DNA of 64,000 nt from Symbiodinium natans (lineage: Eukaryota; Sar; Dinophyceae; Suessiales; Symbiodiniaceae). The translations under genes were made by a program, and so were the position numbers. Within the stretch, counting starts at the first letter, position 1. Every line of letters begins with the position of its first letter. The notes under the pieces are model-generated. The model was not told where the DNA came from. It saw nothing but the letters and a program-made list of their open reading frames with translations, and did not search any database. Shown here piece by piece: positions 42,393 through 53,634 of the stretch. The stretch spans positions 64,001 through 128,000 of the forward strand of contig CAJNDS010002785.1 in assembly GCA_905221605.1 (NCBI GenBank), written 5' to 3'.

Positions 42393-44657
42393 ATGCTGCC
42401 TCTTGTAGGGGTGCCTGCTAGCTTACTGCAGAGCACGTGGGAGAAATCTTCATCCCTAGACATCGAGCCGTTCCTAGTTTATGACAACTGGTGTTTGTCC
42501 GAAGGGCGCCCTCTTAAGCGGGGTTTTGAGTGGGAAGTCTTGCGTACGCATGACCCCGCAAGATCAGCAAGCCAGAGAAAGCAGGACTTTGCTTCAGACG
42601 TGCCTATTGATAGACAGATTTCGGCACAGGAACATCTGGTGACTGCGTTGTCATTGCAGCACCCGTTTGGGCAATCGCCGAGGCTTGAACAGGACCTGCA
42701 GTTTGCCATCCAAAGTGCCTGCCAGTATGGCTTGCAAGTAGCTCGTTACAGAGACGTCGCTTTCGGCCATTTGCGTAAACTAGATAGGGCCCTCCTGTCC
42801 CTTGATGCGCACCTACTTGCTAGTAGACCCGTGCATCATGTGGACGGTTTTCGCCCTGCTATGTTTGCTGCAGTCATATCCATTTTGAAGTGGCCTGACC
42901 GGGAGCTCCTCATGAAATTAGTTCAGGGTTTCGAGCTCGTGGGTGATATTCCCAAATCCCATATTTTTCGTCCAATTCCCTCGCCTCCACAGCCTGCCGT
43001 TCCCCTTTTGGGCCAGGACGCGCAGCGCTACGTGGATGGCCTTGAGAAGGATCTCCGCGTCCACCCTCGCGCGGACGTGATCCTCCAAGAGACATTGAAA
43101 GAGCAGTCCCTTGGCTTAGCCGGCCCATTTAGGGACAGAGCTTTCTTTGACAATTTGTCTGGGAAGGGAGCTTGGCGACCCTTGAAGCGTCATGTCATCC
43201 ACCAGCATGACAAAGATAGGCCCATTGATGATGGGAAAGCTGGGCGCCGCAACGAGTGCTCACAGCTTGTTGAAACCATCGTAAATCAGCACGCAGACTT
43301 CCCAGCGGCTGTGCTCCAATTTTGGGCGCAGACTGCACGTCAACTGCTCCGTGAGGTGCAGCCAGAGACCTCACCTCATGATCTTTTCCGGATGGTGCCA
43401 TGGCTGCACATAGCCATGGGAACAGATGACATGTGGAAAGGTTATAGGCAGCTGCACGCTTGTGCGGCGCACGCTGCTGTGTCAGTGGTTACATTTGTGC
43501 ACCCTCACACGAAGCAGCGAGTGTATTCACAGCTTTACGGCCTCCCTTTCGGGCTTGCCAGTGCTGTGGTTCAGTTTAACAGGGCCCCGCAAGTGCTGAC
43601 TGCAACGTTGCGTAGGGTCTTGTTTTTGGTGTGTGGCCACTACTTTGACGATACTGTTCAGTTTGAGTGTTCGTCTTTGGCCAGTTGCACCAAGACCATC
43701 TTCGTTCGTACGATGTCGTTATTTGGGGTGAAGTTGGGACATCCGAAGCGACAGCGCTTCTCTCTCTGTGCGATATTTTTGGGGCTCATGACAGATGCCA
43801 CAGAAATGGCCCGTAGACACGTCGTTCACTTGTCAGCGGCTCCATCCACAAAGACTAAAGCAACGTGCTTGCTCCAGCAGCTTAGTGATGCTAACCGTGT
43901 CACACCTGCTGACGCAGCTAAGTTGCGCGGTTTGTTCAATTGGCTTGAGGGCACATTCATGGGCAAACCCCTGAGTGGGGCGTTGTCAGCTTTTGTAGCC
44001 CGCCAGTACTGGGAGCAGACCGATGACATCACTGAGGCCCTCAGCTTGAGCATGCGCTACTGGCTCGTGCTCAGGCACATGCCGGCTCGTACAGTCCGCG
44101 TGTTCCCACGCCCCCAGGTGCCGGTAGTGATTTACACTGATGCTAGCACCGAGGCCCCACGTGCAAGTGCATGCCGCCTCGGCATGTACATAGTGTTCGA
44201 TGGTCAACATTTCGTTGCTAGCGTTGACGTGCCTGAACATGTCATGCATTTCTGGCGAGAGCGCCAGACATACATCAATGTCCTTGAACTTGTTGCAGTG
44301 CCTTTATTGGCCATGTCAGCTCCCCAGTTCTTTCGGGGGTGTGATGTTATTCATTTTATTGATAACCAAGTTGCCTTGCAGACGCTGATTAAAGCTGCCT
44401 CGCGAGTGGGTGACATCAACCACATCTCGCTTCTGGCAGGTCTGTGCTTTGCCAAGCTTCATTGCCGGCCTTGGTACTACTGGGTCCCATCTGAGCAGAA
44501 CGTGTCAGATCCTCTCAGTCGTCTCGGGTTCCAAGATCCCGCGATTGCTGATGGCCTCAGACGCGGCATGCTGCAGCCGCTTAGTGTCCGGCCTGATTTT
44601 TGCATCTTTCGTGAAGATATGGAGATTGTGAGTACATTTGTCGCAGCGTTGGGGTGA
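42393..44657 (+). CDS. DIRS-type reverse transcriptase-RNase H
   Basis: 754 residues. RT motifs: A near GTDDMWKGYRQLHA, B at YGLPFGLASAVVQFNRAP, and C at HYFDDTVQF (about residues 415-422), with FLGLMTD after it. RNase H follows: VIYTDAST (about 578), YINVLELVAVPLL (Glu, about 630), FIDNQVALQTLI (about 654) and WVPSEQNVSDPLSRLG (about 695-708). This DN and P-S-x-x-N-x-x-D-x-x-SR pattern is typical of DIRS and related elements. The frame is open upstream of the ATG (PWFEDTLSMLPLVG), so it may once have been fused to the methyltransferase-like ORF through a frameshift. After RNase H only about 45 residues remain and no tyrosine recombinase is seen. It copies the element RNA into DNA. The ORF is intact. 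Confidence 0.9.
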   Translation: MLPLVGVPASLLQSTWEKSSSLDIEPFLVYDNWCLSEGRPLKRGFEWEVLRTHDPARSASQRKQDFASDVPIDRQISAQEHLVTALSLQHPFGQSPRLEQDLQFAIQSACQYGLQVARYRDVAFGHLRKLDRALLSLDAHLLASRPVHHVDGFRPAMFAAVISILKWPDRELLMKLVQGFELVGDIPKSHIFRPIPSPPQPAVPLLGQDAQRYVDGLEKDLRVHPRADVILQETLKEQSLGLAGPFRDRAFFDNLSGKGAWRPLKRHVIHQHDKDRPIDDGKAGRRNECSQLVETIVNQHADFPAAVLQFWAQTARQLLREVQPETSPHDLFRMVPWLHIAMGTDDMWKGYRQLHACAAHAAVSVVTFVHPHTKQRVYSQLYGLPFGLASAVVQFNRAPQVLTATLRRVLFLVCGHYFDDTVQFECSSLASCTKTIFVRTMSLFGVKLGHPKRQRFSLCAIFLGLMTDATEMARRHVVHLSAAPSTKTKATCLLQQLSDANRVTPADAAKLRGLFNWLEGTFMGKPLSGALSAFVARQYWEQTDDITEALSLSMRYWLVLRHMPARTVRVFPRPQVPVVIYTDASTEAPRASACRLGMYIVFDGQHFVASVDVPEHVMHFWRERQTYINVLELVAVPLLAMSAPQFFRGCDVIHFIDNQVALQTLIKAASRVGDINHISLLAGLCFAKLHCRPWYYWVPSEQNVSDPLSRLGFQDPAIADGLRRGMLQPLSVRPDFCIFREDMEIVSTFVAALG

Positions 44658-44674
44658 ACATGTGTATCAGCGTT

Positions 44675-44789
44675 GGGGTAGAAAGTTGTTCCCCTTCAGA
44701 CTGCTCAGAACTATTCCCGACCAAAGCATGGAAGCCCCGCTGTGAAATCATGCGTTCTGCGAGGGATAGGGTTAGGGATGATCAAAGAT
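44675..44789 (+). repeat. Split direct repeat B1
   Basis: 115 bases, identical to 44939-45053; directly abuts A2 (shares one base). Confidence 0.95.
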
Positions 44790-44856
44790 GTATGTATGTT
44801 TTGGAGTGGCAGGGAACGGTGCATACGTGATTCTTTGGCATGCATCTCTTCCCGAA
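44789..44856 (+). repeat. Split direct repeat A2
   Basis: Identical to A1 at 41744-41811. Confidence 0.95.
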
Positions 44857-44938
44857 TTGTCAAGGCCGCGGCCGATAAGAGACCCAGGCTACATCGCGAT
44901 GAGAGCGGGGAGTTCGCGATGCCCGTTCACGCAGCCGA

Positions 44939-45053
44939 GGGGTAGAAAGTTGTTCCCCTTCAGACTGCTCAGAACTATTCCCGACCAAAGCATGGAAGCC
45001 CCGCTGTGAAATCATGCGTTCTGCGAGGGATAGGGTTAGGGATGATCAAAGAT
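44939..45053 (+). repeat. Split direct repeat B2
   Basis: Identical to B1; marks the right end of the element. Confidence 0.95.
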
Positions 45054-45477
45054 ACTTAGAACTGCCCATGGACCTCGGGCTCATACTGTGGAAGTGGGAG
45101 GGGACTGCCGGTGCGTTTGGGGCTATGGGTTGAGGCGGGCCTCAGACTGGAGACTTATAGGGACTTATGGGGCCTCTAGGGATTCAGGGCCTAAGGGTTT
45201 GTAGGGTAAACCGCCCCTGGCCCTTAAGGTCTTGCGCGCTCTGTCCTGAGCTGCAGGCTCCCTACACCTATAAAGTTCCCAACCTCAACCAATTTGAAGC
45301 CTGTAGGCTTCAAACACAATTAGCCATTGCTAGAACGCTTCGAATAGCTGTTCATTGCTGTACTTTTTTGACTACGCCCTAAGTGCCTTAAGCCCTGAAG
45401 CCCTTCAACCCCGAGCCTTGAGCACACCCCAACGCCCTACTAGAATTATTACCTTCGTCTCTGACAACTTGTCCTAC

Positions 45478-45556
45478 GTAATATATATATATGTACATAT
45501 ATATGTATATATATATAGTGGTTATATATATACATACATATATATATATATATTGT
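45478..45556. repeat. TATATA/TACATA microsatellite
   Basis: AT dinucleotide repeats with TACATA and TGTATA variants, able to fold back. Confidence 0.9.
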
Positions 45557-45596
45557 GAATGTTCATCAGACTGATGTTCTTTTGCTTTGCTGCCAG

Positions 45597-45667
45597 CCCT
45601 GGCTGCGGCGCTCAACGATGTGCGGAGCGTGCGCCGCGCCCTCGAGGCACCGTTGACGAGTTCTTCG
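45597..45667 (+). CDS. Unassigned exon candidate
   Basis: After TGCCAG the frame reads LAAALNDVRSVRRALEAPLT then SSS and runs directly into GGGTTTAGGG. Amphipathic helix-like. Confidence 0.45.
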
Positions 45668-45719
45668 GGGTTTAGGGTTTAGGGTTTAGGGTTTAGGGTT
45701 TAGGGTTTAGGGTTTAGGG
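45668..45719 (+). repeat. TTTAGGG array, seven perfect units
   Basis: Starts directly at the end of the exon candidate 45597-45667. Confidence 0.95.
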
Positions 45720-46059
45720 GCCTGGCCGTTGCCCCCGGAGTCGTTGTCATCATAGTCTTCTAAGGGTCTTGTGGGGCCTCTGTGGGCTCAACCTTGGCGG
45801 TCGCAGTGAATTGTAATTGTCACGCTAAACACGAATGCACATATTGAGAAACAGCTTGAAATCGCCAAGGCAGCCAGAACAGCAATCAGACGATCCATAT
45901 TGTGCATATACCTAGTTACAACATCTTCACTTCTGTCGAGTCCCGAGTCTATCTGTGCATGTATTCGTTCTCGTCTATATCCCTAAACCCTATACCCTGA
46001 ACCCTAAACCCGAAACCCTAGAACAAACAAGCCAAAGACCCCAAACCCCAAACCTCCAG

Positions 46060-46122
46060 GCGGAGGTGCCGTCCTCGGCCAAGCGGCAACGCCACTCCGC
46101 TGGCTCCATAAGCCTCGGGCCC
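46060..46122 (+). CDS. Unassigned exon candidate
   Basis: After CCTCCAG the frame reads AEVPSSAKRQRHSAGSISLG; basic, possibly a nuclear localisation segment. Upstream is CCCTAAACCCGAAACCC; the donor fits GA. Confidence 0.4.
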
Positions 46123-46452
46123 GGATTTTTCCAAGTTTAAAGTGCAAACTTGGAGTTTTTTTTGTTTATCTTTGGTGCCTTTTGGGTTTTTTCAAGGTTT
46201 TCAAGGGTTTTTTCGGTTGGAGACTGTGTGATTTCGGGTTCCGTGGTTGTGGTTTTAGTCTCAGGGTTTTGGAGGTTCAGGCTCTAATTGAAGTTTCAGT
46301 GCTTCGGCTGCAGAGCTTCTGGGCTTCGGGTTCAGGATTTATTACTTAAGGTTTGCGGTTCGTCCTGGTTCGCCTAGGGAATCCAATTCCTGAGTGGACC
46401 AAGATGAAAGGCTGAGGTGCGGAGATCGGAGTCCAGGGGGCTTAGGGCTTCA

Positions 46453-46531
46453 GGACCCTAAACCCTAAACCCTAAACCCTAAACCCTAAACCCTAAACCC
46501 TAAACCCTAAACCCTAAACCCTAAACCCTAA
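46453..46531 (+). repeat. CCCTAAA array, eleven perfect units
   Basis: Perfect interstitial telomere-like array ending two bases before the AG of the next exon candidate. Confidence 0.95.
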
Positions 46532-46533
46532 AG

Positions 46534-46620
46534 CGTGGGTGTCGTGCTTGGAGTTGGCCTCTGGCTTATGGACATGATCTCCGAAGTTCGGAAGCGCAAG
46601 TACTCTCTGCGCCACCCAGG
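46534..46620 (+). CDS. Unassigned exon candidate with hydrophobic segment
   Basis: The frame reads VGVVLGVGLWLMDMISEVRK then RKYSLRHPG: a hydrophobic run, possibly a membrane helix, followed by a basic stretch. It begins directly after a perfect CCCTAAA array and AG. Confidence 0.5.
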
Positions 46621-46784
46621 GGCTGAGGAAATCCTCAAACCCTAGAGGCCCTGTAATCCCCAAACCAGCACAACTAGCTGCTAGTTCCATCGGAGTATTC
46701 CTGCCTCTAAGCCCTTCACCCTGAACCCGAAGCTTGTGGTTGCTTGGGCTGGGGGATATTGGGGTGTACGAAAAAGGGCACAAA

Positions 46785-46845
46785 TAGTAGGATTCCCTTC
46801 TAATAAGGACCTCAATCAGGTACCCCCAATTGCGTACACCCCGAT
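46785..46845. repeat. Short dispersed repeat, copy 2
   Basis: Related to 7531-7594 in the same orientation; shares TAGTAGGATT, AAGGACC, ATCAGGTACCCC and GTACACCCCG-like end. Confidence 0.55.
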
Positions 46846-47846
46846 ATGGGCTAGAACCCGGAGTAGGCCTTCCTTTCCTTTTCTGAGTGTTGGGGTTCCC
46901 TTATAATCCCCTTAAAACCAGAAAAGGGTACCCTTTGTATTCCTTGGTTGCTCCTGGGTCTCGTGGGTCTTAGCACTCTTAGGTCCGCTAACGCGTGGCC
47001 AGGCATCCACAGCTCGAGCCCGCAAAGCTCAACGCGACCTGAGGCCAAGTCTCGAAGGAGACCCTGTAGTAGTATCAAATAAGAATAAGATTGCTAGTAA
47101 TATAGTATTCTGATTAATCATACTAAGATGAATAAAAAATGTCTTCATAATGGTGCTAGAATTATGATAAGGAAATAATGTAGTCAATAAATATAACGTA
47201 TAAGAAACAGTATGTTGAGTCCCATAGGATGGCTCAGAGGGCTCTCGAGGTGTCTTGTTTGTTTGAGAGATGTTAGAGGCCTGTCTTGCGCCCTCCGTCC
47301 CCAGCTTGCGGATTCCTCTGCATGAACGTGTAAGTGCCATCTTCAGGGAGAACTTGCAACTCGAGTAGCTGCCAGGACCGTGCGTGCTGCTGGCTCACCT
47401 GGCGCAGAGGCAGGGGGCATGAGAGGATCGCGGAATGACGTGCAGGTTCTCCAGCAGCTTTTGAAAGCCTGCAGGAAGCCAGTTTGCCAATGGCCAGTTT
47501 CTCAACTTTGGACCCTATGCCTATTTACACCCTGTGTCCCCCTCCCCCCCAAAAAAAGAAAAAAAAAGCTAATGAAGATCCAAGAAAAATCTTCCGCTCA
47601 CCAGAGCCAAGCCAAGCAGTAACCCGACACCCTGATCCGAGTGCATTTCCTGAATCCTTCACATCCGCCGAACCCTCCCACCTTAAGTATGCCAGGAGCT
47701 GCCTCTACCGGCTCAGCCCCGTCCCGCTCCGCCGCTTTCTTTTGCTCGCACGGCGCTCCTTGGGCGCAGCAGCGTTGAGGGTTTTCGGGGCTAGGCTTCA
47801 GGGCTCGTTGCTTGTTTGGGGGTGCTAGCGGTTTTTGAGGTGGTTT

Positions 47847-48060
47847 TGCTTCCGAACCTTTCGATGCCTTTATAGGGCCAGGGAGTACAGGGATGTGTTT
47901 CGAAAGTGTCGGAGTGCGTTGGGTTGCAGATCAGGGGCATTGGAATATGAGGCAGTCGTGCAGCTTTTGAGTCTTCAGGAGGTCAGGGATGCAACTGACA
48001 CCAGAAGTGCATCCTTACGGACGCAGCCTTTTCATGTGCCCAAACCCCCTGCTACCAAGG
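47847..48060 (+). CDS. Unassigned coding-like stretch
   Basis: The frame has REYRDVFRKCRSALGCRSGA then LEYEAVVQLLSLQEVRDA, helix-like and perhaps a helical-repeat fragment. No clear splice sites; the flanks are non-coding. Confidence 0.3.
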
Positions 48061-49201
48061 GGTAGGAGGGCACAGCCGTCAACATACATCACATTCATGC
48101 AGATTAGATCCGCCTGTTTTGCTAAACGCCGCAGGCGCCCAGTGGCTCACCAGCCCGGCAGCGTGCCCGCACCACAGCCGGACGCTGAGTGTTGCGCTAG
48201 CGACAGCAGCTTCGAGGCTAGTCGTCGAGGTGTTCCACGAGGAGCCCTGAAGCCGACAACCCCCCTGAAGCCAAAACACGCGTTATTCTGCAAAGGGCCA
48301 ATGCAAGACAATGTATGGTCTATGTGGCCACTGGCGTTCATGATCCTACTGGCCCATTTTGCATAGGCTGCAGCGACCGGTTCCGCGAGCAGTTGCAAAG
48401 GCCTCGCGCAGTGCTTGTCAGAGTCTGGGCATCGAATTCGTCGCAATAGGCTCAGACCCTTAAAACGTACAGGAGACGGGATTCGGCAGGCCATCAATCA
48501 GGACTCAACGTTTTGCAATGAGACAGAATCAAGCCACCCTGACCATTCCAAGCCCGATGATGGGAGCAGATTTGTGGGTCCATTGCTGAAGGCACTTGTA
48601 TGGGGCTTGAAGAAGGATTGGGGTTCAGTTTTGCAGCGTCGTAGGAGTTGCTGAACTTTGGTCTGCAGACTGCAGGTTGTGCTCAGAGAGTTTGAAGCTT
48701 TCATGAGTTGGCCATGATGACCCAGATGTCCTATCTCCTGCAGACCCCAAAACACCTTCAGCTTCGCGAAGCAAGATTGAGATAGCTTCGCTCTGAACCC
48801 CAACGGCCCTAATAATCTGTGGTCTTGAAGAAGCAAGTTGGGCAATCCGAGCACTTAACTAGAAGCCCTTCAGAGCACAAGACTCGTAAGGTTTTGCGAT
48901 GTTTTAACACCTTATGAAGCCTATAAAAAGCTGAAACAGCCGTTGGGAAGCCAGGCCGCTGCCAGTAAAAAGTTCTCTGAGCGAGAGCGTGAGGCTGGTG
49001 CCATGCTCTAGATTTCGACGCGAGCAACCATTTTACTGGCATGTGTGCACTCACCACGCTCCGCTTATGATACATTGGCGTTGTGAGTTCAACACATCTG
49101 TCATCCCACAAAGAAACTGGACATGGGCAGGGAGTCATTTCAGGAGTACGCGGGAGGGGAGACGGGGGAAGGTGGGCTGTTTCCCCACCCTGTCGCCGCA
49201 G

Positions 49202-50537
49202 GGCTGCTCCGAGCTGATCAAAAAGCTCATGGATGCCCATGACTTCAACTCCAACCAGCAAGGCTTTCAGACTTTCATGCGGGGGTTTACGAGATTTAGG
49301 ATGCCTTATTGGGGGGGGGGGGGGGCCTACCATTTAAGGGCCTCATTTTTGGATCCCCCTATTTTCGTAAACCCATTCATGGCGGGGGTCGAAGCTGCCA
49401 TGCCCCCTGGCTGTGGTTAAGTTGGGGTTTAGGGTTTAGGGTTTTAAAGGTTTAGGGTTTAGGGTTTAGGGTTTAGGGTTTAGGAGGCCCCCGGGCCGGC
49501 AGGTGGGACCGAGAAGTTCAGGCAGATCATCAACAAGGCGCCCGACCGAGCAGGAGTGAGGATGCAGGAATCAGACACACACACACACACACTCACACAT
49601 ATCTAGTATATGTATATGTATATACAGTATATACATATGTAGTACATATATGTGCTTTGTTTATTTAGCTGTGTATCTCTTTATGTAGATGTCTGTCGTA
49701 TATACAATACATGTATCTGTATACATATATATATATATATACAGAGAGACAATGAGAGACATCTGTGTGTATGGACATACATAATTTGTGTATTTACATT
49801 TTTTACCATGTGCGTGTAGATATCTGTCCATCCATCTGTCTGTCTTTATACGCATTAGTCATATTCATCTGCGCCTATACTTCTTCTAACTTGGCATTTC
49901 CTGTTGAAAAGCTGCCAAACAAGAAACCTCAACTTTGAAGAAGTCCCTGATTCTCAGGTGAAGCCGCTCGCCCCGGTGGCCAAGCGACCGATTCTTGAGG
50001 AGGTTGGCGAGAAAGCCCGCGTGCTTGAGAGGGTTTTAGGGTCCAGATGGAGCAGCTTTTTGTTGTGTCAGCTGATTGCAGACAGAATCCTCAGACAGAA
50101 GTTTAAAAGCATTCAGCTGGTCACGAATGGCTGCAGGTGCCCCAGAAGTACTTTCTCGGAAAGACGCCGGGGCCGAGATCTTGGGCAGAACCTGTGGATT
50201 GTACTATCTATATATTTATCATATACATATGTACAGATATATATATATATAAATATAAATAAATAAATAAATAAATATATATATATATATAATGTTATCG
50301 CTGTATAAATATGCACATGGGAAGATGCGTGTTTGTTATTGTCTATATGTATATATATATATATATATATTTAAATATATTTATTTATATATACGTGTAT
50401 GATAATATGTATTATCTATATATATATATATATGTATATATGTATATCATACACATTCTTGTTTTGCATTAGCCTTGTTTGAGCTGGACGTGAGGAAGCA
50501 TCGCGAGCGGCTCCGCCAGATCATCACTGAGTTTAAG
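49202..50537 (+). CDS. Unassigned gene, four collinear exon candidates
   Basis: Candidates: 49202-49262 (GCSELIKKLMDAHDFNSNQQ), 49503-49552 (GTEKFRQIINKAPDRA), 49958-50031 (VKPLAPVAKRPILEEVGEKA, then RVLER) and 50473-50537 (LFELDVRKHRERLRQIITEF). Each follows an AG, and the first two join in phase as QQG-GTEKF. Ends fit GC, GA or similar donors; the third runs into GGTTTTAGGG. All four segments are charged and helix-like, so the product may be a coiled-coil or scaffold protein. No family recognised. Introns contain TTTAGGG arrays (49422-49485), CA and TA microsatellites. Confidence 0.45.
49422..49485 (+). repeat. TTTAGGG array
   Basis: About eight units, mostly perfect, inside an intron of the gene candidate 49202-50537. 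Confidence 0.9.
50205..50455. repeat. AT microsatellite region
   Basis: TATATA, AAATAAAT and TGTATA repeats in several blocks. Confidence 0.9.
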
Positions 50538-53048
50538 GCCCGTATCTGTGTGACCTCTGTGCAAGGGAAGGCCAGTCGCTGGTAATTCTGGCAGCTGCCA
50601 GAATTTTTCAGGGGCGCCTGCATCCCTTGCTCGCTTGCTCGCTTAACGCGTGGACACATAGACACTTCTCGAGGCCGAGGGCCTGTGATGGTGCTGAAGC
50701 GCCTCGGCAGTGAGCCGGGCAGCGGACAGTAGCACGATCTCGTTCGGAGCCTCTGTGTTTGTGTGTGTGTGTGGGTGTGTGTGCGTGACGAAGTCAGCCG
50801 CCGGCAGACCACAGAAGAGTCGCGGTGACGTGAAATTTTGCCCACATGTTCCGACACTCGCCGTCCTTGCTTGCTTTACATGCACTGTGGGCTGCCGCAG
50901 CCCTTGCTGCCAATTCGAAGGGCGGTCTCGCGGGGAGAACGAGCCGAGGGGCAAAAACGAGTCTGCCACACTCTGCCGATGCCGGGCTGTGACTGTGAGA
51001 GTAGGTGGGTAGTAGGTGGGTCTGACAATCTGAGAATACTGCCAGCTTGCTTGCAGCCAAAGCACTAAGCGGGCATATAGGCCTCCTTTTGACACACTGA
51101 GTTTGCCTGTGTGTTCTTGCTGTCAGTGGTGCCGCGCAGGTGCCAATCCGATGGTCGGAGCTGCCAAATGTTTGCCCGGCCTGCTTGGCGTAAGCGAACA
51201 GCATCTGTTCTCGGAGATTTGTCTTCCGGCAGCTCAACATCCGCACCGTTTATGCTCCACACTTTTGCCCGTGAGCAAGGGGTCCTATTTGCTGGCGTTT
51301 ATTTCTTCGTCTTTCATCTTTCGTTATTTCTTTCTTATTTCGTTAATTCGTTCTTTCTTCCTTTATGTATTCATGTATTTCTTTATTCCTTCCTTTTTTG
51401 TCTTTCTTTCTTACTGATTTATTTATTTCTTTCTTCTTTCTTTATGTCTTTTTTGTTTTCTTTCTCCCGCTCTCTCTCCCTCTGTCTCTCTTAAACATGT
51501 GCCGGATCCCGTGTCAAATCTGCAGGTCGCAGCAGGAGGACAGGCGAAACGTTCGCATTGGGGGAACAAACACTGCTGCATTGCAGCCAACATGTGAAGT
51601 CTTGCCGGCGATACATATTTGCACATACCTGCTGATCGTCTTTCTAACTAAACACAGCTGCATGCTGCCGCGACGTATATGTACTGTATACACATGTACA
51701 TCATCACAAGTGCTTTCTGATCCGAGACAGTGTCAAGATGAAACCCACCAGTGAGTGCCAGAGGTACTGTAATTAATGGCCCAGTCAGCGCGTATGTGTG
51801 CATTTCTCCTGAGCCTGGGTGCATCGAAATCCCGGATGGAGACAGCTGGCGGGGATCTGCGGTCATGGCGGACGCATGGCCGATCTTCCCCTCGCACCAT
51901 TGGGTGTTGGGCGCACCGCCTCTCCCCTTGGCCTCCTGGATGCTGCGTGGGCTTTGCCTGAGCCTGTTGCTGGGCCCAAGCCGCGGCACTTTCGCAACAC
52001 ACCGCGGCCTGGATGCAAAGTGACCTGTTCAGGGAATCCAGCCATAACTTACTTGACTCAGAAGTGAAAGACCAAACTACTAGACCAGACTCTATCAGCA
52101 GCACCTAAACCTTAGCCTTAGCAGGGAGCCCAAAGCGGGCCTGCGTTTACTGTTGTGGTCTTGTGCATGTTTTTGACTCGTCTTGGTCGACTGGCTATAC
52201 AATAAAGACCTTGTAGCTTCGAATGAGCCCGAAACCCTGAGCCCTCCGTCAACAAGCCTAGGCTGGTGACACCATCGGCCTGAGTAGAAAGGCAAGACCT
52301 CCAAGCTTACTTACCTACGAGTTTGTTCCTCCTTATGCCAACATGTATTTTCGGTAGGTTACCTTTACGACTCCTAGCAAAAAAAGCCCCAACAAGAACC
52401 CACAGAAATTCAGCTTCGGGGGATTAACCCTGAACCCTGAACTCTGTTCCCTAAGCAGCATATGAAGCCCTTGGGGCCAAGGCCGCATGCAGGAGGATGC
52501 GCCGTGACTGAAAATCATCACAGAAGCTATGAGGGTTTAGGGTTTAGGGTTAAACCACGGGCCCCTGTTGGGTTGTACCAGAAGGGCCCGTAATGTACTA
52601 GTAGATGCAACCCCAACAGTGGCAGCCAGGAATCAGCTCCGCGCCAATCGGATCATCCCAAACCCCCTCCCCCCTGAACGAACACCCCCTGAGGCCCCCC
52701 AAACACACAAAGTATCCCGGGCCCCCTGAACCCTACACCCTGGCCCTAAACCTTCAACCTTCAAACATCGAGAGCCAGAGGCCCCAAAACCCTGAATAGG
52801 TGAACCTCCGACCTGCAAGGTCCCCCCATCAAGGGAGCTTTGGGCTTTTTGCGGGGGGAAGGGTTTACCGCGGTTTCAGGGTGTGGGTGTGAAAGGGGCG
52901 GGTCGGCGATTTTTGCTGCGTATCCTTGCTCATCATGAGAACCTAGAACCCCATTCCCCCCTCCCAAAGCTCCCCTCCCTGCAAAAACAGCACAAAACTC
53001 ACGAAGGCCCTCAACCCCCCGTAGCCCGACGAAACCTTGAACCCCCAG
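50538..53048. other. Spacer, low complexity, no supported gene
   Basis: Includes GT repeats (50757-50785), a T-rich TTTCTTTC stretch (51300-51490) and telomere-like patches (52535, 52650-52800). Frames on both strands lack family signatures. Confidence 0.4.
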
Positions 53049-53140
53049 GAGATCCCCGAAGTCGACTTCGACATGTCGCCATCGGATCGCTTCCGGACGG
53101 GAGTTTGGGAGATTGTGACCGGCTACTTCTACATCCGAGG
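53049..53140 (+). CDS. Unassigned exon candidate (EIPEVDFDMSPSDRF)
   Basis: After CCCCAG the frame reads EIPEVDFDMSPSDRFRTGVW then EIVTGYFYIRG. Composition is coding-like. Upstream is CCTTGAACCCCCAG. No family recognised; may join 53545-53634. Confidence 0.45.
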
Positions 53141-53544
53141 CAGGTGCAGGGTTTGCCGGCAAATCCATCTGAGCAGAGCTTAGTATAGCATTTGTTTTGG
53201 TCAATGTTGGCCGCCTTCGGCCAGCATGTCCCGGAGGCGAGTTGTTTTCTACATTTGCAAATGGGCAGTGAAGTTCCAGGTAGGGTTCGTGAGTCATATG
53301 TGATGTTGCATGCTTGGGGTGGTTTCGGGTTCTTCAGCTTCAGCGTTTTAGGGATCTGCGACCTTGTGACCGGGCTCGAGAAGTTTCAGGTTCGACTTCT
53401 GGTGTTGCGAGCTTCTGTTGGGCCGCTGTGCAAGGCTTACCCCAGACCATGGCCACGTGCATTCCCATTTTTCTGCGAGTTCCCGGTTTGGGAGTACGTT
53501 TAAAGATATGAACCCTAACACCACCTTGAGAGCTTGGTCCTCAG

Positions 53545-53634
53545 GACCGTTTCAGCTGAACTCCCTGGGAGATGTCGCCTTCGCCACGAAGGAGATGCTG
53601 GCAGGCCTTCCACGCAGCCGAGTTCACTCGTAGG
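53545..53634 (+). CDS. Unassigned terminal exon candidate
   Basis: After CCTCAG the frame reads PFQLNSLGDVAFATKEMLAG then LPRSRVHS and stops at TAG, directly before GGTTTATAGGG repeats. Confidence 0.4.

Larger units (their letters stand above)
41744..45053 (+). mobile_element. DIRS-like retroelement with split direct repeats (A1-ORFs-B1A2-B2)
   Basis: Two different exact repeats frame the element: a 68-base repeat A at 41744-41811 and 44789-44856, and a 115-base repeat B at 44675-44789 and 44939-45053. The order A1, ORFs, B1, A2, B2 is the split-direct-repeat layout known from PAT and Ngaro elements of the DIRS order. It encodes RT and RNase H of DIRS type and, before them, a methyltransferase-like C-terminus. 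No tyrosine recombinase or Gag is visible, so the copy is probably a shortened or non-autonomous derivative. Repeats are identical, so the copy is young. 82 bases separate A2 and B2. Confidence 0.8.

Noticed and set aside
46453-46531. Chromosome end or telomere
   Set aside because: The array is short (eleven units), internal, and followed by exon-like sequence; many similar arrays in both orientations occur in the window.
53380-53410. tRNA B-box-like GGTTCGACTTC
   Set aside because: No A box and no cloverleaf could be built around it.
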